This document shows, piece by piece, positions 53,708 through 63,061 of a stretch of 64,000 bases of DNA. The stretch is from NCBI GenBank assembly GCA_947466225.1, contig CANIBL010000006.1, positions 1 through 64,000 of the forward strand, read 5' to 3'. The stretch is from Deltaproteobacteria bacterium. Its GTDB lineage: Bacteria > Bdellovibrionota_B > Oligoflexia > Oligoflexales > Bog-1112. Numbering within the stretch: position 1 is the first letter of the stretch; every line of letters begins with the position of its first letter. The translations under genes and the position numbers were made by a program. Under the pieces are notes generated by a model. It was not told the origin of the DNA. It saw nothing but the letters and a program-made list of their open reading frames with translations, and did no database searches.

Positions 53708-53735
53708 AGAATAGCCTGATACAGAATAAAGTCAA
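53708..53735 (-). promoter_or_regulatory. sigma-70 promoter of the initiator tRNA
   Basis: TTGACT (53730-53735) and TATTCT (53708-53713) on the minus strand are separated by 16 bp, and GGGGG-TTCC follows before the tRNA 5' end. The -35 hexamer contains the TGA stop codon of the permease gene. GATACAG/CTGTATC arms flank the -35. Confidence 0.65.
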
Positions 53736-55072
53736 GTTTTTTCTGTATCAAAACAAATTTTTATCCGCGAATGGGACCCCATATACCCCATACCAAGGCC
53801 CCCAGCGCAAAGAAGCCCTCCATAGATCAAAGCCAAATTTGGATAGTAATACACCAAACAACACAGGGAAGTACTACTGGTGATCAAGGCGACAATCGCA
53901 GTATATGGGAAAAAAGGTGTGCGAAAAGGCCGATGGAGCGCCGGCTTTTTTCTGCGCAACTGCCACAATGCCACCGTCGACAAGAGATACAATGTAACTG
54001 CACCAAAACAAGCCAAAATGATAATTTGCGCGGTCTTGCCTGTTACCAAGGCACAAATCCCCACACACATATTCAAAAGCAGTGCCCAGACCGGCGTCTT
54101 GGTTCTCGGATGTAATCGCCCAATCCGCGCGGGCGCAAGCCCTTCGCGACCCAATTCAAAGGTAGCGCGACCAGCGGCCAAAATAATCCCATGAAACGAG
54201 GCTACCAGCCCAAAAATCCCGATCATAACCAGAAGATGATAAAAGAGAGCATTTTCCCCCATGATCGCTTTTAAGGCGAGAGGCAAAGGAGAGTCTGAAG
54301 GATTGCCTGCAGCATCAAAGACAATCCACTCCCACCCCTTGACGCCAATCGCAGAGACAAAAGTTAGCCCACACAAAATCACCAGCGTAACCATGGCAGA
54401 AGAAAACCCCAGGATGATATTTCGTTGAGGGTTTTTTGTTTCTTCTGCCACATTGGCAATCCCTTCTATGGCAAGAAAAAACCAGATTGCAAAGGGAATT
54501 GCCGGCAAAACCCCAGCCCATCCATGTGGTAGAGCATTGGCAACCAAATTTTTCATCTGAAAATGCGGCAGGGCAACATAGGCAAAAAGCACCAGCTCGA
54601 TTACAGCAACCACGGTAATCCAAAGTTCAAAGGTTGCAGCCAGACGCACACCCAAACAATTGATCCCGGTAAAAATAAAATACGTTCCAATGGCAAGGGT
54701 CAATGTCGAGATTCCAGGGAAAAATATATGGAGATAGGCGCCAATGGCAGCTGCAATTGCAGGGGGGGCAAAAACAAATTCAAAAAATTGCGCCAAACCT
54801 GCCAACATCCCCCATTTGGGGCCCATGGCATTTTTCACATAGATGAAACATCCACCTGCTCGCGGATACAAACAAGCCAGTTCTGCATATCCCAATGTGA
54901 AACTGACATACATGGCGATCACCCAACAGGTTGCCACAGCCAGCCCCAATGTCCCCCCTTGTTCCAACCCCAAATTCCAACCAAAATACATCCCACTAAT
55001 TACATATCCAACACCAAGCCCCCAAAGAGACAGAGGCCCCAGGGTTTTTTCCATTTTGGGTTCAACAGTCAT
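53732..55072 (-). CDS. ethanolamine/amino acid permease (APC family)
   Basis: The 446-aa, about 12-TM protein starts MTVEPKMEKTLGPLSLWGLG. VGYVISGMYFGWNLGLEQGG and ELACLYPRAGGCFIYVKNAMG match the ethanolamine permease (Eat-type) pattern of the APC superfamily, which imports ethanolamine or amino acids by proton or exchange coupling. ATG 55072 has GAGG 7 bases upstream. No ethanolamine ammonia-lyase or microcompartment genes are nearby, so substrate is uncertain. Follows the nucleosidase-like gene by 10 bp. Confidence 0.86.
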   Translation of the reverse strand: MTVEPKMEKTLGPLSLWGLGVGYVISGMYFGWNLGLEQGGTLGLAVATCWVIAMYVSFTLGYAELACLYPRAGGCFIYVKNAMGPKWGMLAGLAQFFEFVFAPPAIAAAIGAYLHIFFPGISTLTLAIGTYFIFTGINCLGVRLAATFELWITVVAVIELVLFAYVALPHFQMKNLVANALPHGWAGVLPAIPFAIWFFLAIEGIANVAEETKNPQRNIILGFSSAMVTLVILCGLTFVSAIGVKGWEWIVFDAAGNPSDSPLPLALKAIMGENALFYHLLVMIGIFGLVASFHGIILAAGRATFELGREGLAPARIGRLHPRTKTPVWALLLNMCVGICALVTGKTAQIIILACFGAVTLYLLSTVALWQLRRKKPALHRPFRTPFFPYTAIVALITSSTSLCCLVYYYPNLALIYGGLLCAGGLGMGYMGSHSRIKICFDTEKT

Positions 55073-55082
55073 AGGAGGTCCT

Positions 55083-55691
55083 CTATGTACGCGTGGATAG
55101 AATATGGTCTCGAATAAAAGCGGAGGTGATTTTAGCTGCTGCTTGAAAATTTTCTTTCCACTGTTTGCGACCATCCGCCCCCACTTGATTGGTAATGGCA
55201 AGCAAAACGTGCACACTCTTAGCTACAGATAACAAATTTTTTGCACACACATAGAGCTCGATATTTTCTGCCAGTTGTGCCGATTCGATTTGAAATTTTT
55301 TTTGAATCTGAGGATGGATAAAGTCAGAGATTGAAATGGTTGGACCACATAGCAACGTATAGACAGGTAATCCTGAAACTGCTTTTCCTGGCATGAGTGA
55401 GTAGGAAGATTCGACACCTTCGATAGATTCAGCCAGTTTCGCTCGTTCACACATCGGCAACCAAATTAGTCGATCTGTTGTAATAAGCGATACCCCAGAA
55501 AAAGCAGACCAACTTCCACAGGTGCCCACAAGCCAAACGTCTTTTCCTTCTGCTGCAGAAAGAAAGGCACCTTCTCTTCGAGCGGCTTCGATTGCCCCAA
55601 TGCCAAATGTAAAAAAAGATACAAATGGATCTTGTGAAAAATCTACACGCAATGGTGCAATTTCAAATGTGGCAGCGGAGGCAATGAGCAT
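55083..55691 (-). CDS. nucleoside phosphorylase-fold protein (MqnB/MTAN-like)
   Basis: The 202-aa product starts MLIASAATFEIAPLRVDF, like futalosine hydrolase (MqnB) and MTA/SAH nucleosidases. It contains VWLVGTCGSWS (GTCG loop), a SGLPVYTLLCG segment near residue 115, AENIELYVCAKNLLS for the MEG-like region and LLAITNQVGADGRKQWKEN near the end. The normal MExxA motif is AENIELY, altered but plausible. It could be MqnB in the futalosine menaquinone route. ATG 55691 is preferred over 55745. Confidence 0.72.
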   Translation of the reverse strand: MLIASAATFEIAPLRVDFSQDPFVSFFTFGIGAIEAARREGAFLSAAEGKDVWLVGTCGSWSAFSGVSLITTDRLIWLPMCERAKLAESIEGVESSYSLMPGKAVSGLPVYTLLCGPTISISDFIHPQIQKKFQIESAQLAENIELYVCAKNLLSVAKSVHVLLAITNQVGADGRKQWKENFQAAAKITSAFIRDHILSTRT

Positions 55692-55835
55692 AGAGTCTCC
55701 TAACAAAAAGGAGCACTCTTTTACCATAAACAAAATTCCAGACAAAATGCTTTCTTTGCTTTTCCCTCGAATTACGATAGGACAAGATCAGATCTTTCTC
55801 ATATACTTCGACCCCATTTCCCCGAGGAGCAAGAG

Positions 55836-57617
55836 ATGCTGCAGCCCATACAAAGCCTCTGTTGGATTCTTTTGTTTTTTACAACTGGATTGGTAGAAGC
55901 TGCAAAAAAAGTTCCCTCTCCGAAAGAAATAGCAAGAACACCAACTCAAATTGAAGCCATCACTCGGTGGCGAGATTTACCTGGCGGAAACTATGTAATG
56001 GGCTATGGCCCTCATCCGGTAGATACTGAAAAAGAAGTAGCACTGGCTGTCTATGACAAAACCTTTCGCAGTCTTTTATCACCTGGATTTATGAAAAAAA
56101 GTTGGCTTTTTGCCTTTGGATATGAAAGCCGAGGTCTCTCGAACATGGCACGAGAGTTACGTCGAAGCCATAAAAAAACCGGGGCGATTGTAGAAGAAAC
56201 TTTCGAAGAATTTATTGACGAACTTCAAAACACCAAAACCACCATTGTTTTTAAAAAAGGATTTTGGAAAGATCGTTACTGGAAGTGGAAGCCTGATCGA
56301 AAACCAGATTCATCAGGACCAGATCCGGAGGTAATTTATCTAGCTGATATAGATGTTGCAGCCATGATGCATAACAGTAAAAGCTTTAAGAAAGTAAAAA
56401 GAAAGCTGCCACTTGTTGTATCCAACCAACTAACAGAAGAGGATACAGAGGATATTATCTCCGCCCTACAAGAGGCCAAATTGGTACGATTGCCATCAGG
56501 AGAATATTGCTATGAGGGTGGTAATATCGAGGTGGCATCTCCCCCAGTCAAAATTATCGACATCATGGGAAAATACTCTTCCTATCGATGGGCTTTGAAA
56601 TATGCCGTATCTTCCATGGTACTCAAAAGTGCAATCAATGCCATCCCTTTTTACGGCCCTCCGCAAGCGGCAGTATTCACCATGGAACGCGTATTTAACC
56701 TAATTGAAGCAGTCTATCTCATTCGTCATGGAATGGCCATCAGCTTGGCATTAGAAGCCCTAGAAGGGAATAGCCGCTCTCCTTTCTACGGACAACTCAC
56801 TCAACAAGAATTAGAAGATGCGGTCTCCTACCTGTTACTCAGTCGCACCATGATTTCTAGTTTAATTATAAACGCCACTGGCCAGGAAAAAGTCTTCTAT
56901 CACTTTTGGAAATTCGCACAAGAAAAAAAACAAGAGTGTTTAAAAGCATTGAAAAAGAGAGGCATCGAAGTATTTCCTCTTGCCAATAGCTTCTATGCTG
57001 TCGGAAAAAAAGAGCGAAAAGACGGAAAAAAAAGCATCAAAGTTTATTCTTTATTAAAAACCAAAGTTTTCCGACCAGGTAAGCCGATCAATGTGGTAGA
57101 TTTTGATCATTCTCGCGCAGAATACCGAACACGCAATACGATGGAAGGAATCTTAGCTGCTATGAGTTTTATCGCAACTCCCGTCGTAAATGTAGGCTCC
57201 CCACTCAAGCTGATTTACAAGGAGGGATTTATTCGCGAAGTACATCGACGTCAAATACAAGAAGGGGGATTTCGCAGCTTGTTGTTACATCATCCCCATG
57301 ATTTTTTTGATGCACTCTCTCAAGCGGGATATGACACAGCAGAAGAGTGGCAAGTCTATTATATGCGCGCCTTGGGTATTGTAGAAGACAGGGAAATTAA
57401 TCCGTTTGATCTTAAAGCAGTAGAACATGCACACTGGAGAAAGAAAGTCGAAAATTGGATCTCCAAAAAAGACCCAACTTACATCCCAGAGCCCTTTGTC
57501 TTACCAACTTTACTACAAGAAGTAGCGAAAAGCACGGAAGGGAAAGATTTACAGACAGTTGGCTTTGAGATGGAGGAAGCCGCTCCTGACGAAACGCCCC
57601 TAGAAGAAACCTCGTAA
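55836..57617 (+). CDS. novel secreted protein
   Basis: The 593-aa protein has a signal peptide (SLCWILLFFTTGLVEAA). A basic, mixed alpha/beta mature part follows with FGYESRGLSNMARELRRSH near 95, a hydrophobic patch near 270 (INAIPFYGPPQAAVFTME) and a C-terminal acidic tail (EMEEAAPDETPLEETS). No known family is seen. It is flanked by convergent and divergent genes and stands alone, so context says little. The end overlaps the MBL gene by 18 bp. Confidence 0.7.
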   Translation: MLQPIQSLCWILLFFTTGLVEAAKKVPSPKEIARTPTQIEAITRWRDLPGGNYVMGYGPHPVDTEKEVALAVYDKTFRSLLSPGFMKKSWLFAFGYESRGLSNMARELRRSHKKTGAIVEETFEEFIDELQNTKTTIVFKKGFWKDRYWKWKPDRKPDSSGPDPEVIYLADIDVAAMMHNSKSFKKVKRKLPLVVSNQLTEEDTEDIISALQEAKLVRLPSGEYCYEGGNIEVASPPVKIIDIMGKYSSYRWALKYAVSSMVLKSAINAIPFYGPPQAAVFTMERVFNLIEAVYLIRHGMAISLALEALEGNSRSPFYGQLTQQELEDAVSYLLLSRTMISSLIINATGQEKVFYHFWKFAQEKKQECLKALKKRGIEVFPLANSFYAVGKKERKDGKKSIKVYSLLKTKVFRPGKPINVVDFDHSRAEYRTRNTMEGILAAMSFIATPVVNVGSPLKLIYKEGFIREVHRRQIQEGGFRSLLLHHPHDFFDALSQAGYDTAEEWQVYYMRALGIVEDREINPFDLKAVEHAHWRKKVENWISKKDPTYIPEPFVLPTLLQEVAKSTEGKDLQTVGFEMEEAAPDETPLEETS

Positions 57618-58256
57618 GAAAGGATTTGTTTTTTTTTCTTTGTACACGGTGGTATTCGGCCCATGCCCAGGAATGCAGGTAGTCTCTCCCGGCAGAGGCA
57701 AAATACGCTGCTGAATGGAACGTAGCAATACTTGTTGATCCCCGCCGGGTAAATCGGTTCGACCGATGGAATTGGCAAACAACGTATCACCAGAAAATAG
57801 GACCGGCTGCTCCAAAGCATCGCAGTAAAAACTGCAAGAACCCGGCGTATGGCCTGGTGTATGGAGTACTTGCAAGATGCCAGGTGTTTGAGAAGAAAAT
57901 CCGATTTGTTCTTCATTCTCCATCCAAGCGTCCACATCCTCTATCTCTGTATCAACAGAAATACCAAACAATAGACCTTGTTGCGCCAAGGCTTCGTATA
58001 AAAAAAGATCTCCTTTATGAAGATGCATCGTGGCTTTTGTTGCCCGTCGTACGGTGTTGGATTGCCCAATATGATCAAAATGCGCATGGGTATGGATGAG
58101 CTTGCGCACTTGTAAATTTTTACTTTGGATTTTTTTCAGTAGATAGAGCGCATCATTTCCAGGGTCGATGACCAATGCCTCTCGTGTCTCCGAGTCATAT
58201 AGCAAAGAACAATTACACCCCAAAGTACCAACAGGAAAACTTTCAAGAACCAGCAT
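57600..58256 (-). CDS. metallo-beta-lactamase-fold hydrolase (glyoxalase II-like)
   Basis: The 218-aa protein has HTHAHFDHIG near residue 53, the VLHTPGHTPGS segment near 118 and FSGDTLFANSIGRTDLPGG near 140. IPGHGPNT comes near 200. This arrangement is that of hydroxyacylglutathione-hydrolase-like MBL proteins (YcbL type). ATG 58256 is chosen (LVLESFPVGTLGCNCSLL is the family start). It overlaps the helicase end by 14 bp. Confidence 0.9.
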   Translation of the reverse strand: MLVLESFPVGTLGCNCSLLYDSETREALVIDPGNDALYLLKKIQSKNLQVRKLIHTHAHFDHIGQSNTVRRATKATMHLHKGDLFLYEALAQQGLLFGISVDTEIEDVDAWMENEEQIGFSSQTPGILQVLHTPGHTPGSCSFYCDALEQPVLFSGDTLFANSIGRTDLPGGDQQVLLRSIQQRILPLPGETTCIPGHGPNTTVYKEKKTNPFLRGFF

Positions 58257-61200
58257 GAGCAGGAATCTCCACAAAAGAGCAAGAATTGGTAAACCAGACA
58301 CCACACCGAATCGATTTTTCCGGCCGATACCGCGCCACTGCTATACGATATAAATTTAACTGCGCTTCATGAGCTGCGACATCTGGATCCCCGGTAGTTT
58401 TATACTCGATAACCCAACAGAAAGTTGGGTGTTCAATAAAGACATCCAGCCTGGCGCGAATCCATTTTGTCTCTTCAAGCGACAAAAGCTCCATCTCTGG
58501 CACAACCTCCTGTGCACCTTGAAATAACGTACGCCAAACCGGATGCGCACAGGTTCGGCGAATTTCACTACAAGCTGTAGAAAATACTTCTTTCCAAGAG
58601 GATGAGGACAACGAGAGAGACTTTCCCTGCGGTGTGAACTGCACCAATCGAAACCAATTTCGCTCAAAATCCCACTCTCGCCGTAGGGCCGCTCGTTGTA
58701 ATGCCCCATGAATAAAGGATCCATAAAGAGCCTGTAGCTCCGGATGCAGATCCTCTCGCCGGGTTTTTCTCCGCATGACCGCCACAGGGCGTATCATCTG
58801 AACCGCATCCGGAAGCAATGTACTTCCGGCTCTTCTGGTAAATAACGGAAATTCTGTTGTAATGGGAACAGGCAGAGCCTCTGGAGGCACTTCACACCTC
58901 ACATCCGTGACCTCCCATATACGAGCAGACCCAACTCGAAGAACCTCCACAGGAAGTGCACGCAATAAGGCTCCATAAAAGCCCTCACTACGACTATGAG
59001 GTTCATGGGCACTGATCACCAAATATTGACTCGCCCGTGTAAGTGCAACATAGAGCAACCGAATCGCTTCCTCTCGCTGCTGGGCGGCTTGCATCTCCAA
59101 GCGATGTTGAAACTGAAGACAAGTTTGAGGTTGCTGGTCTTTTCGCCCTACATACGCAAGACCCGGCTGTGGATGCTTCAACTTAAGCCAATAGCGATCT
59201 TCCTTAAACCAAGACTCACCTGTTTCCACCACACAAACCAAGGGAAACTCCAACCCCTTCGACTTATGAATCGTCATTAGTGTTACAGCTTCCGACTGCA
59301 CATTGGCACTGTGCACATATCCATATTTTTGCCATTTTTCGATTTCCTGTAGCAATCCAACCAGCGAGGAACCACATTTCTTTTCTTGCTCAAAAGCCAG
59401 CTCTAAAAATTTTTCTAAATTCCGAAGAGCCAACCGAGCCTCTGAAAATGAAAGCTGAGCCAGATACGACTTCTCTGCTTGGAAAGATTGAATGGCTTGT
59501 CGAATCATTTGGTGCGGAGGCAATAAGAAAGCCTGCTTTTGCAACTTACCCAAGATTTCGCCTCGCACCGGATCTTCCCCACGGTACCAGGACAACATAG
59601 AAGCGGCTGTAGCATCAGCAGAAGCCGAAAGAAACGACAACGCCTCCCGATCCGAAACACCCCCCATTGGACTGCGCAAGAAAGTAAGCAGCGCAATTCG
59701 GTCTGTGGGTACAACCAAAAACCGTATCAAAGCGACCATATCTTGGATTTCAGTACGCAAGAATAGGTTTTGATTTTCTTCGCGCCGAAAAGCAATCCCC
59801 CGCTTCTGCAACGCTTCTGCAAAAACAGCAGCGTGGGTGCTATTTCGATACAAAATACAGCAATCATTGGGCGTGAGGACTCTTGTCTGGCTCGATTTTC
59901 GGCTCACGACCAAATCTTGTCGCTCGAGGGCTTGCTGGATCTGATCCGCAACGAATTCCGCTTCTTGCTCCAAGGGAGACTGAATTTTTTCCGCAGATTT
60001 GGTAAACAACTCGCTCAATACAATGCGCCCTTGATTGGGCATGGGAAGCGGAATGGCAGCACTACGATGCGTCGGGCAGAGGGGGTCCAACTCTCCTGAA
60101 AAAACCCGATTCACATATTCACAAACCAAGTCCACAGAGCGAAAGCTTTCATCCAGAGATAGCTCTTCATGTTCAAATGCCAGCAACTTCTCTCGCGCTA
60201 AGGTGAGTACATAGGGGTCGGCTTCTCGAAACCCATAAATGGATTGTTTACGATCTCCCACCACAAACACACTAGAAACACCGGGACGATCCTCTGTGGC
60301 ATTGGCACCTGACAGCAACTCTTCCATCAGTTTTTCAAAGATGGACCATTGCAAATGGCTCGTATCTTGAAACTCATCCATTAGGAGATGCTGCAGCGAT
60401 TTGTGAATCACCCACGTCGCACCCGCTGCTTCTTCATTGTGGTGAATCCGATAGCAGGCTTGAGTCAAATCGGAGAATTCACATAAGCCCTGCTGCAATT
60501 TCAACTGATGACAGCAGCGCTGCCAGGCTTCGTAAAATTGTTGTAAAATATGATTCACTACATCCAGTGTTTCATATTTTTTCCGATCTAAAAAAGATTG
60601 GAGCTGAGACTCAACGTACTGAATCGAGTCTTGCAAAGACTCCCGCTTCTTACCTCGAAATACGGTACCGCTGACGCCTCCGCTCTGGGTAATCATACGA
60701 CTACTCAAAATCGCATCCAGCGTCCCTTTTTCTAGGGCAGCCAAATATACATCCGGTTGCCCCGTTTGGCATGCAAGTGCCCGTACTGCAGGCAAGAGAG
60801 ACGCGCAAAATTCGGCTTCAGTTTTCCTCTCGTGGTGGCTGTGTTGCAGATGAGAAAGAAAAGGTGCCTCTCCTCGTTGCTTTCTTTCCCACAAAAACGT
60901 CTGATGACGATGCATAGCAAGAAGTTGTTGCTCAAGTTGCAACGGCCCCTGCCCTGTAAGTAAGACCCACTCCTGCAAGAGAGTCCCGCACTCTTTTGGT
61001 GCCCACTTCGGTTGAAAGAGCTGACGCCAGGCTTGTCGATGAATGGCTTCCATTTCATGGATTTCGCCAATTCGAAACGGATGCGGCAACTGCGGATCAT
61101 GTTGTGTACCACACCCCGCTTCCCACGGAAAGCGGCGCACCCACTCGTGGAAAATGGCATCAATGGTGGAAATTTTTAGCAATTGGGTAGAGGCTAGAAT

Positions 61201-61512
61201 TTTTTGCGCGGTTTCCATGGGACTACGCGGTGGAGGTAAACGCCCTCGATGGGGGGCATAGAAAGAGTCTAATGCATGCGAAAATTCTGCTTGAAAGTCT
61301 GGCTGGGTCCAAAGTGCAGCAGCATCAGACAAAATGCGCGCTCGCATTTCATTCGCAGCTTTTACCGTAAAAGTTAAGGTTAAGATATGAGATGGGTCGG
61401 CGCCTGAAGCCACCAAATAAAGAAAACGACGACTCAGTTGGTAGGTTTTGCCACTACCGGCAGAAGCTTGCACAATAAAGCTACGATACGGATTTTGCGC
61501 CTCGATCCCCAA
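58243..61512 (-). CDS. RecB/AddA-like helicase-nuclease
   Basis: The 1089-aa UvrD-family protein should process double-strand DNA ends. Motif I is ASAGSGKT (about 16), motif II LLMDEFQDTS (about 378) and motif III VGDRKQSIYGFREADPY (about 415). Motif V is MTIHKSKGLEFPLV (about 747) and motif VI LLYVALTRASQ (about 822). The C-terminal PD-(D/E)XK nuclease has RARLDVFIEH and WVIEYKTTGDP near 1030. The start is an unusual TTG (61512) with weak SD. No AddB/RecC or RecD gene is nearby. Confidence 0.88.
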   Translation of the reverse strand: MGIEAQNPYRSFIVQASAGSGKTYQLSRRFLYLVASGADPSHILTLTFTVKAANEMRARILSDAAALWTQPDFQAEFSHALDSFYAPHRGRLPPPRSPMETAQKILASTQLLKISTIDAIFHEWVRRFPWEAGCGTQHDPQLPHPFRIGEIHEMEAIHRQAWRQLFQPKWAPKECGTLLQEWVLLTGQGPLQLEQQLLAMHRHQTFLWERKQRGEAPFLSHLQHSHHERKTEAEFCASLLPAVRALACQTGQPDVYLAALEKGTLDAILSSRMITQSGGVSGTVFRGKKRESLQDSIQYVESQLQSFLDRKKYETLDVVNHILQQFYEAWQRCCHQLKLQQGLCEFSDLTQACYRIHHNEEAAGATWVIHKSLQHLLMDEFQDTSHLQWSIFEKLMEELLSGANATEDRPGVSSVFVVGDRKQSIYGFREADPYVLTLAREKLLAFEHEELSLDESFRSVDLVCEYVNRVFSGELDPLCPTHRSAAIPLPMPNQGRIVLSELFTKSAEKIQSPLEQEAEFVADQIQQALERQDLVVSRKSSQTRVLTPNDCCILYRNSTHAAVFAEALQKRGIAFRREENQNLFLRTEIQDMVALIRFLVVPTDRIALLTFLRSPMGGVSDREALSFLSASADATAASMLSWYRGEDPVRGEILGKLQKQAFLLPPHQMIRQAIQSFQAEKSYLAQLSFSEARLALRNLEKFLELAFEQEKKCGSSLVGLLQEIEKWQKYGYVHSANVQSEAVTLMTIHKSKGLEFPLVCVVETGESWFKEDRYWLKLKHPQPGLAYVGRKDQQPQTCLQFQHRLEMQAAQQREEAIRLLYVALTRASQYLVISAHEPHSRSEGFYGALLRALPVEVLRVGSARIWEVTDVRCEVPPEALPVPITTEFPLFTRRAGSTLLPDAVQMIRPVAVMRRKTRREDLHPELQALYGSFIHGALQRAALRREWDFERNWFRLVQFTPQGKSLSLSSSSWKEVFSTACSEIRRTCAHPVWRTLFQGAQEVVPEMELLSLEETKWIRARLDVFIEHPTFCWVIEYKTTGDPDVAAHEAQLNLYRIAVARYRPEKSIRCGVWFTNSCSFVEIPAHAGS

Positions 61513-61538
61513 CGTAATTACCCGCCTACCATCCGTTT

Positions 61539-61796
61539 TTACAGAAGAGCTCGCTCATTTTCATTTGCTGCATATGGAAATACCTCAGCATAAATCTTCT
61601 GATACAGCTTCTGTACATGTACAACTGGGGCATCTTGTGACAATAAGAAATCGGCTTGTTGCCCCGATTCCGAGACTTGCCAGAACACATCGAGCCGCAA
61701 CACCAATTCCATGCTGCCATGTCTTTCCTCCGGATTTTCCACCCGAGTGAAAGACAAACTCACGGATCTACCCAGCAACAAGTACTTGTGAATCAT
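61539..61796 (-). CDS. small hypothetical protein
   Basis: The 85-aa product starts MIHKYLLLGRSVSLSFTRVEN, with AGGGCG before the ATG. There is no signal peptide. A mixed strand/helix pattern ends NENERALL. It lies 15 bp downstream of the Lys-rich tail gene and 26 bp before the helicase start, in a tight same-strand run. No homologue is recognised; I call it from context and the SD. Confidence 0.5.
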   Translation of the reverse strand: MIHKYLLLGRSVSLSFTRVENPEERHGSMELVLRLDVFWQVSESGQQADFLLSQDAPVVHVQKLYQKIYAEVFPYAANENERALL

Positions 61797-61811
61797 GCAA
61801 CGCCCTGTGCA

Positions 61812-62273
61812 TTACACCTTCTTTCTTCCTGTTTTTTTTGTAGAAGAATTTGCGGTGGTTTTAGAGGCCATTTTAGAAACAGGCGGTTGCGCTTTTTTTA
61901 CTGCAGGGGCTTTTTTGGCACCACCAGCAGCAACCGTTTTTTTCTTTTTTTCTTCTCCTGTCACAGACTCGCTATCGGCTGCAACAAGGGTCTCTGTTGC
62001 CGCCTGAGAGGCATCTGCCTCCGGCAAAGAAACATGCTCCTGGATGTTTTGAAACAAGCGAGGCCATAATGTATTGTCTTTACGCAACCAAGCTTCGAAG
62101 AGTTTACGCGCCGGTCGATTGATCAACGCCTCTTGCAAAAAGTACTCACTGAACGCTTTTGGTTCCGTCAACGTACGCAACACCCGTGTGTAGGTAGGTA
62201 GAATCAAAATTTCAGAATTACGGGCACGCAAAATAACATTCTCATTGCGGCAATAAATTTCCACAGGCAACAT
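61812..62273 (-). CDS. small protein with basic Ala/Lys-rich tail
   Basis: The 153-aa protein has an ordinary N-terminal 90 residues (LPVEIYCRNENVILRARNSE) and then a tail rich in Lys, Ala, Thr and Ser (KKKKTVAAGGAKKAPAVKKA). The tail is like that of histone-H1-type or HU-extension tails that bind DNA or RNA. ATG 62273 has GGAGAG 7-8 bases upstream; a TTG at 62288 in the same frame has no support. Fold of the N-terminal part unknown. Confidence 0.65.
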   Translation of the reverse strand: MLPVEIYCRNENVILRARNSEILILPTYTRVLRTLTEPKAFSEYFLQEALINRPARKLFEAWLRKDNTLWPRLFQNIQEHVSLPEADASQAATETLVAADSESVTGEEKKKKTVAAGGAKKAPAVKKAQPPVSKMASKTTANSSTKKTGRKKV

Positions 62274-62299
62274 CGATAACTCTCCCAATAAAACACAAC

Positions 62300-63061
62300 T
62301 TACGTCTTTTTTCTCGACTGACAGTTTGCCTCTGCTCCAGAAAAAGCGCCTTCGCTTTCTAGCACAGCTGCCGCCCGATGGCGAGCCCGAAACCCTCGAA
62401 AGGGGAGCTTTTGCCCGGGTTTTTGGTTATATCCCACCACTTCTTTTAGGAAGAATCCCTGAAAAAACTGTGTCATTCGCAACCAAGCCGCCTCTTGTGC
62501 GGCCTCAACCTGCAGGTTCTGGCAATCGATAAGCAGATTCCAATGAGAATGCCACAAGCGAAGATTGTTGAGCAATTTATCCTTCAACACCTGGATTTTA
62601 TCTGCAGAATCGATCACGACAGGGTCGAGAAAACGAAGCTCCATGGCGTGCGTCTGGAAATGGTTATCAAATTGGATACTCGAACGAAAATCCTCTGATA
62701 ACCGCACCCTCTGTCCGCGAATGCCCAGCTGTACGCGCGCTTCTTCTTCCTCCGCGAGAACCGGAAAGGGGAGCCACCCATGGCCTTGGGCAGCCGCAAA
62801 CCCAATACCCACAATTTTTTGCAAAAAAAGGCCCTTCAGCAGGGTAAAAAACCGCGCTAAATCCGCCTGCAAAGAGTCTGTTGCGATGGTCAAATTAGAA
62901 CAGTCTACCAATGCCTTGTAAGGGGAGTGCCACGTTTTGAGCGCCAAAAGCCACTCGTTTTTCCACTGCAGCACATCTTCTCGGGTCTGTAAAACCACAG
63001 GTTCTGCAAAGCACACAAAAAGCACGCGCTCTTGGTAGTTGGATTCAAAGGTAAGTTTCAT
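62300..63061 (-). CDS. internally duplicated protein of unknown function
   Basis: The 253-aa protein consists of two similar halves. Each begins with a strand pair ending in a P-V-V motif (VCFAEPVVLQTRED; ELRFLDPVVIDSAD). It continues through WH(S)xxxxLxDCxNL (LVDCSNLTIA; LIDCQNLQVE) to a FxxGxFLxxVVG segment (GLFLQKIVGIG; GFFLKEVVGYN). The 'DCxNL' and helix pattern recalls STAS-like folds but without proof. The start ATG 63061 overlaps the upstream stop (ATGA). Confidence 0.7.
   Translation of the reverse strand: MKLTFESNYQERVLFVCFAEPVVLQTREDVLQWKNEWLLALKTWHSPYKALVDCSNLTIATDSLQADLARFFTLLKGLFLQKIVGIGFAAAQGHGWLPFPVLAEEEEARVQLGIRGQRVRLSEDFRSSIQFDNHFQTHAMELRFLDPVVIDSADKIQVLKDKLLNNLRLWHSHWNLLIDCQNLQVEAAQEAAWLRMTQFFQGFFLKEVVGYNQKPGQKLPFRGFRARHRAAAVLESEGAFSGAEANCQSRKKT

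Noticed and set aside
61448-62069. Plus-strand frames opposite the helicase start and the Lys-rich tail gene
   Set aside because: Antisense shadows without a ribosome site.
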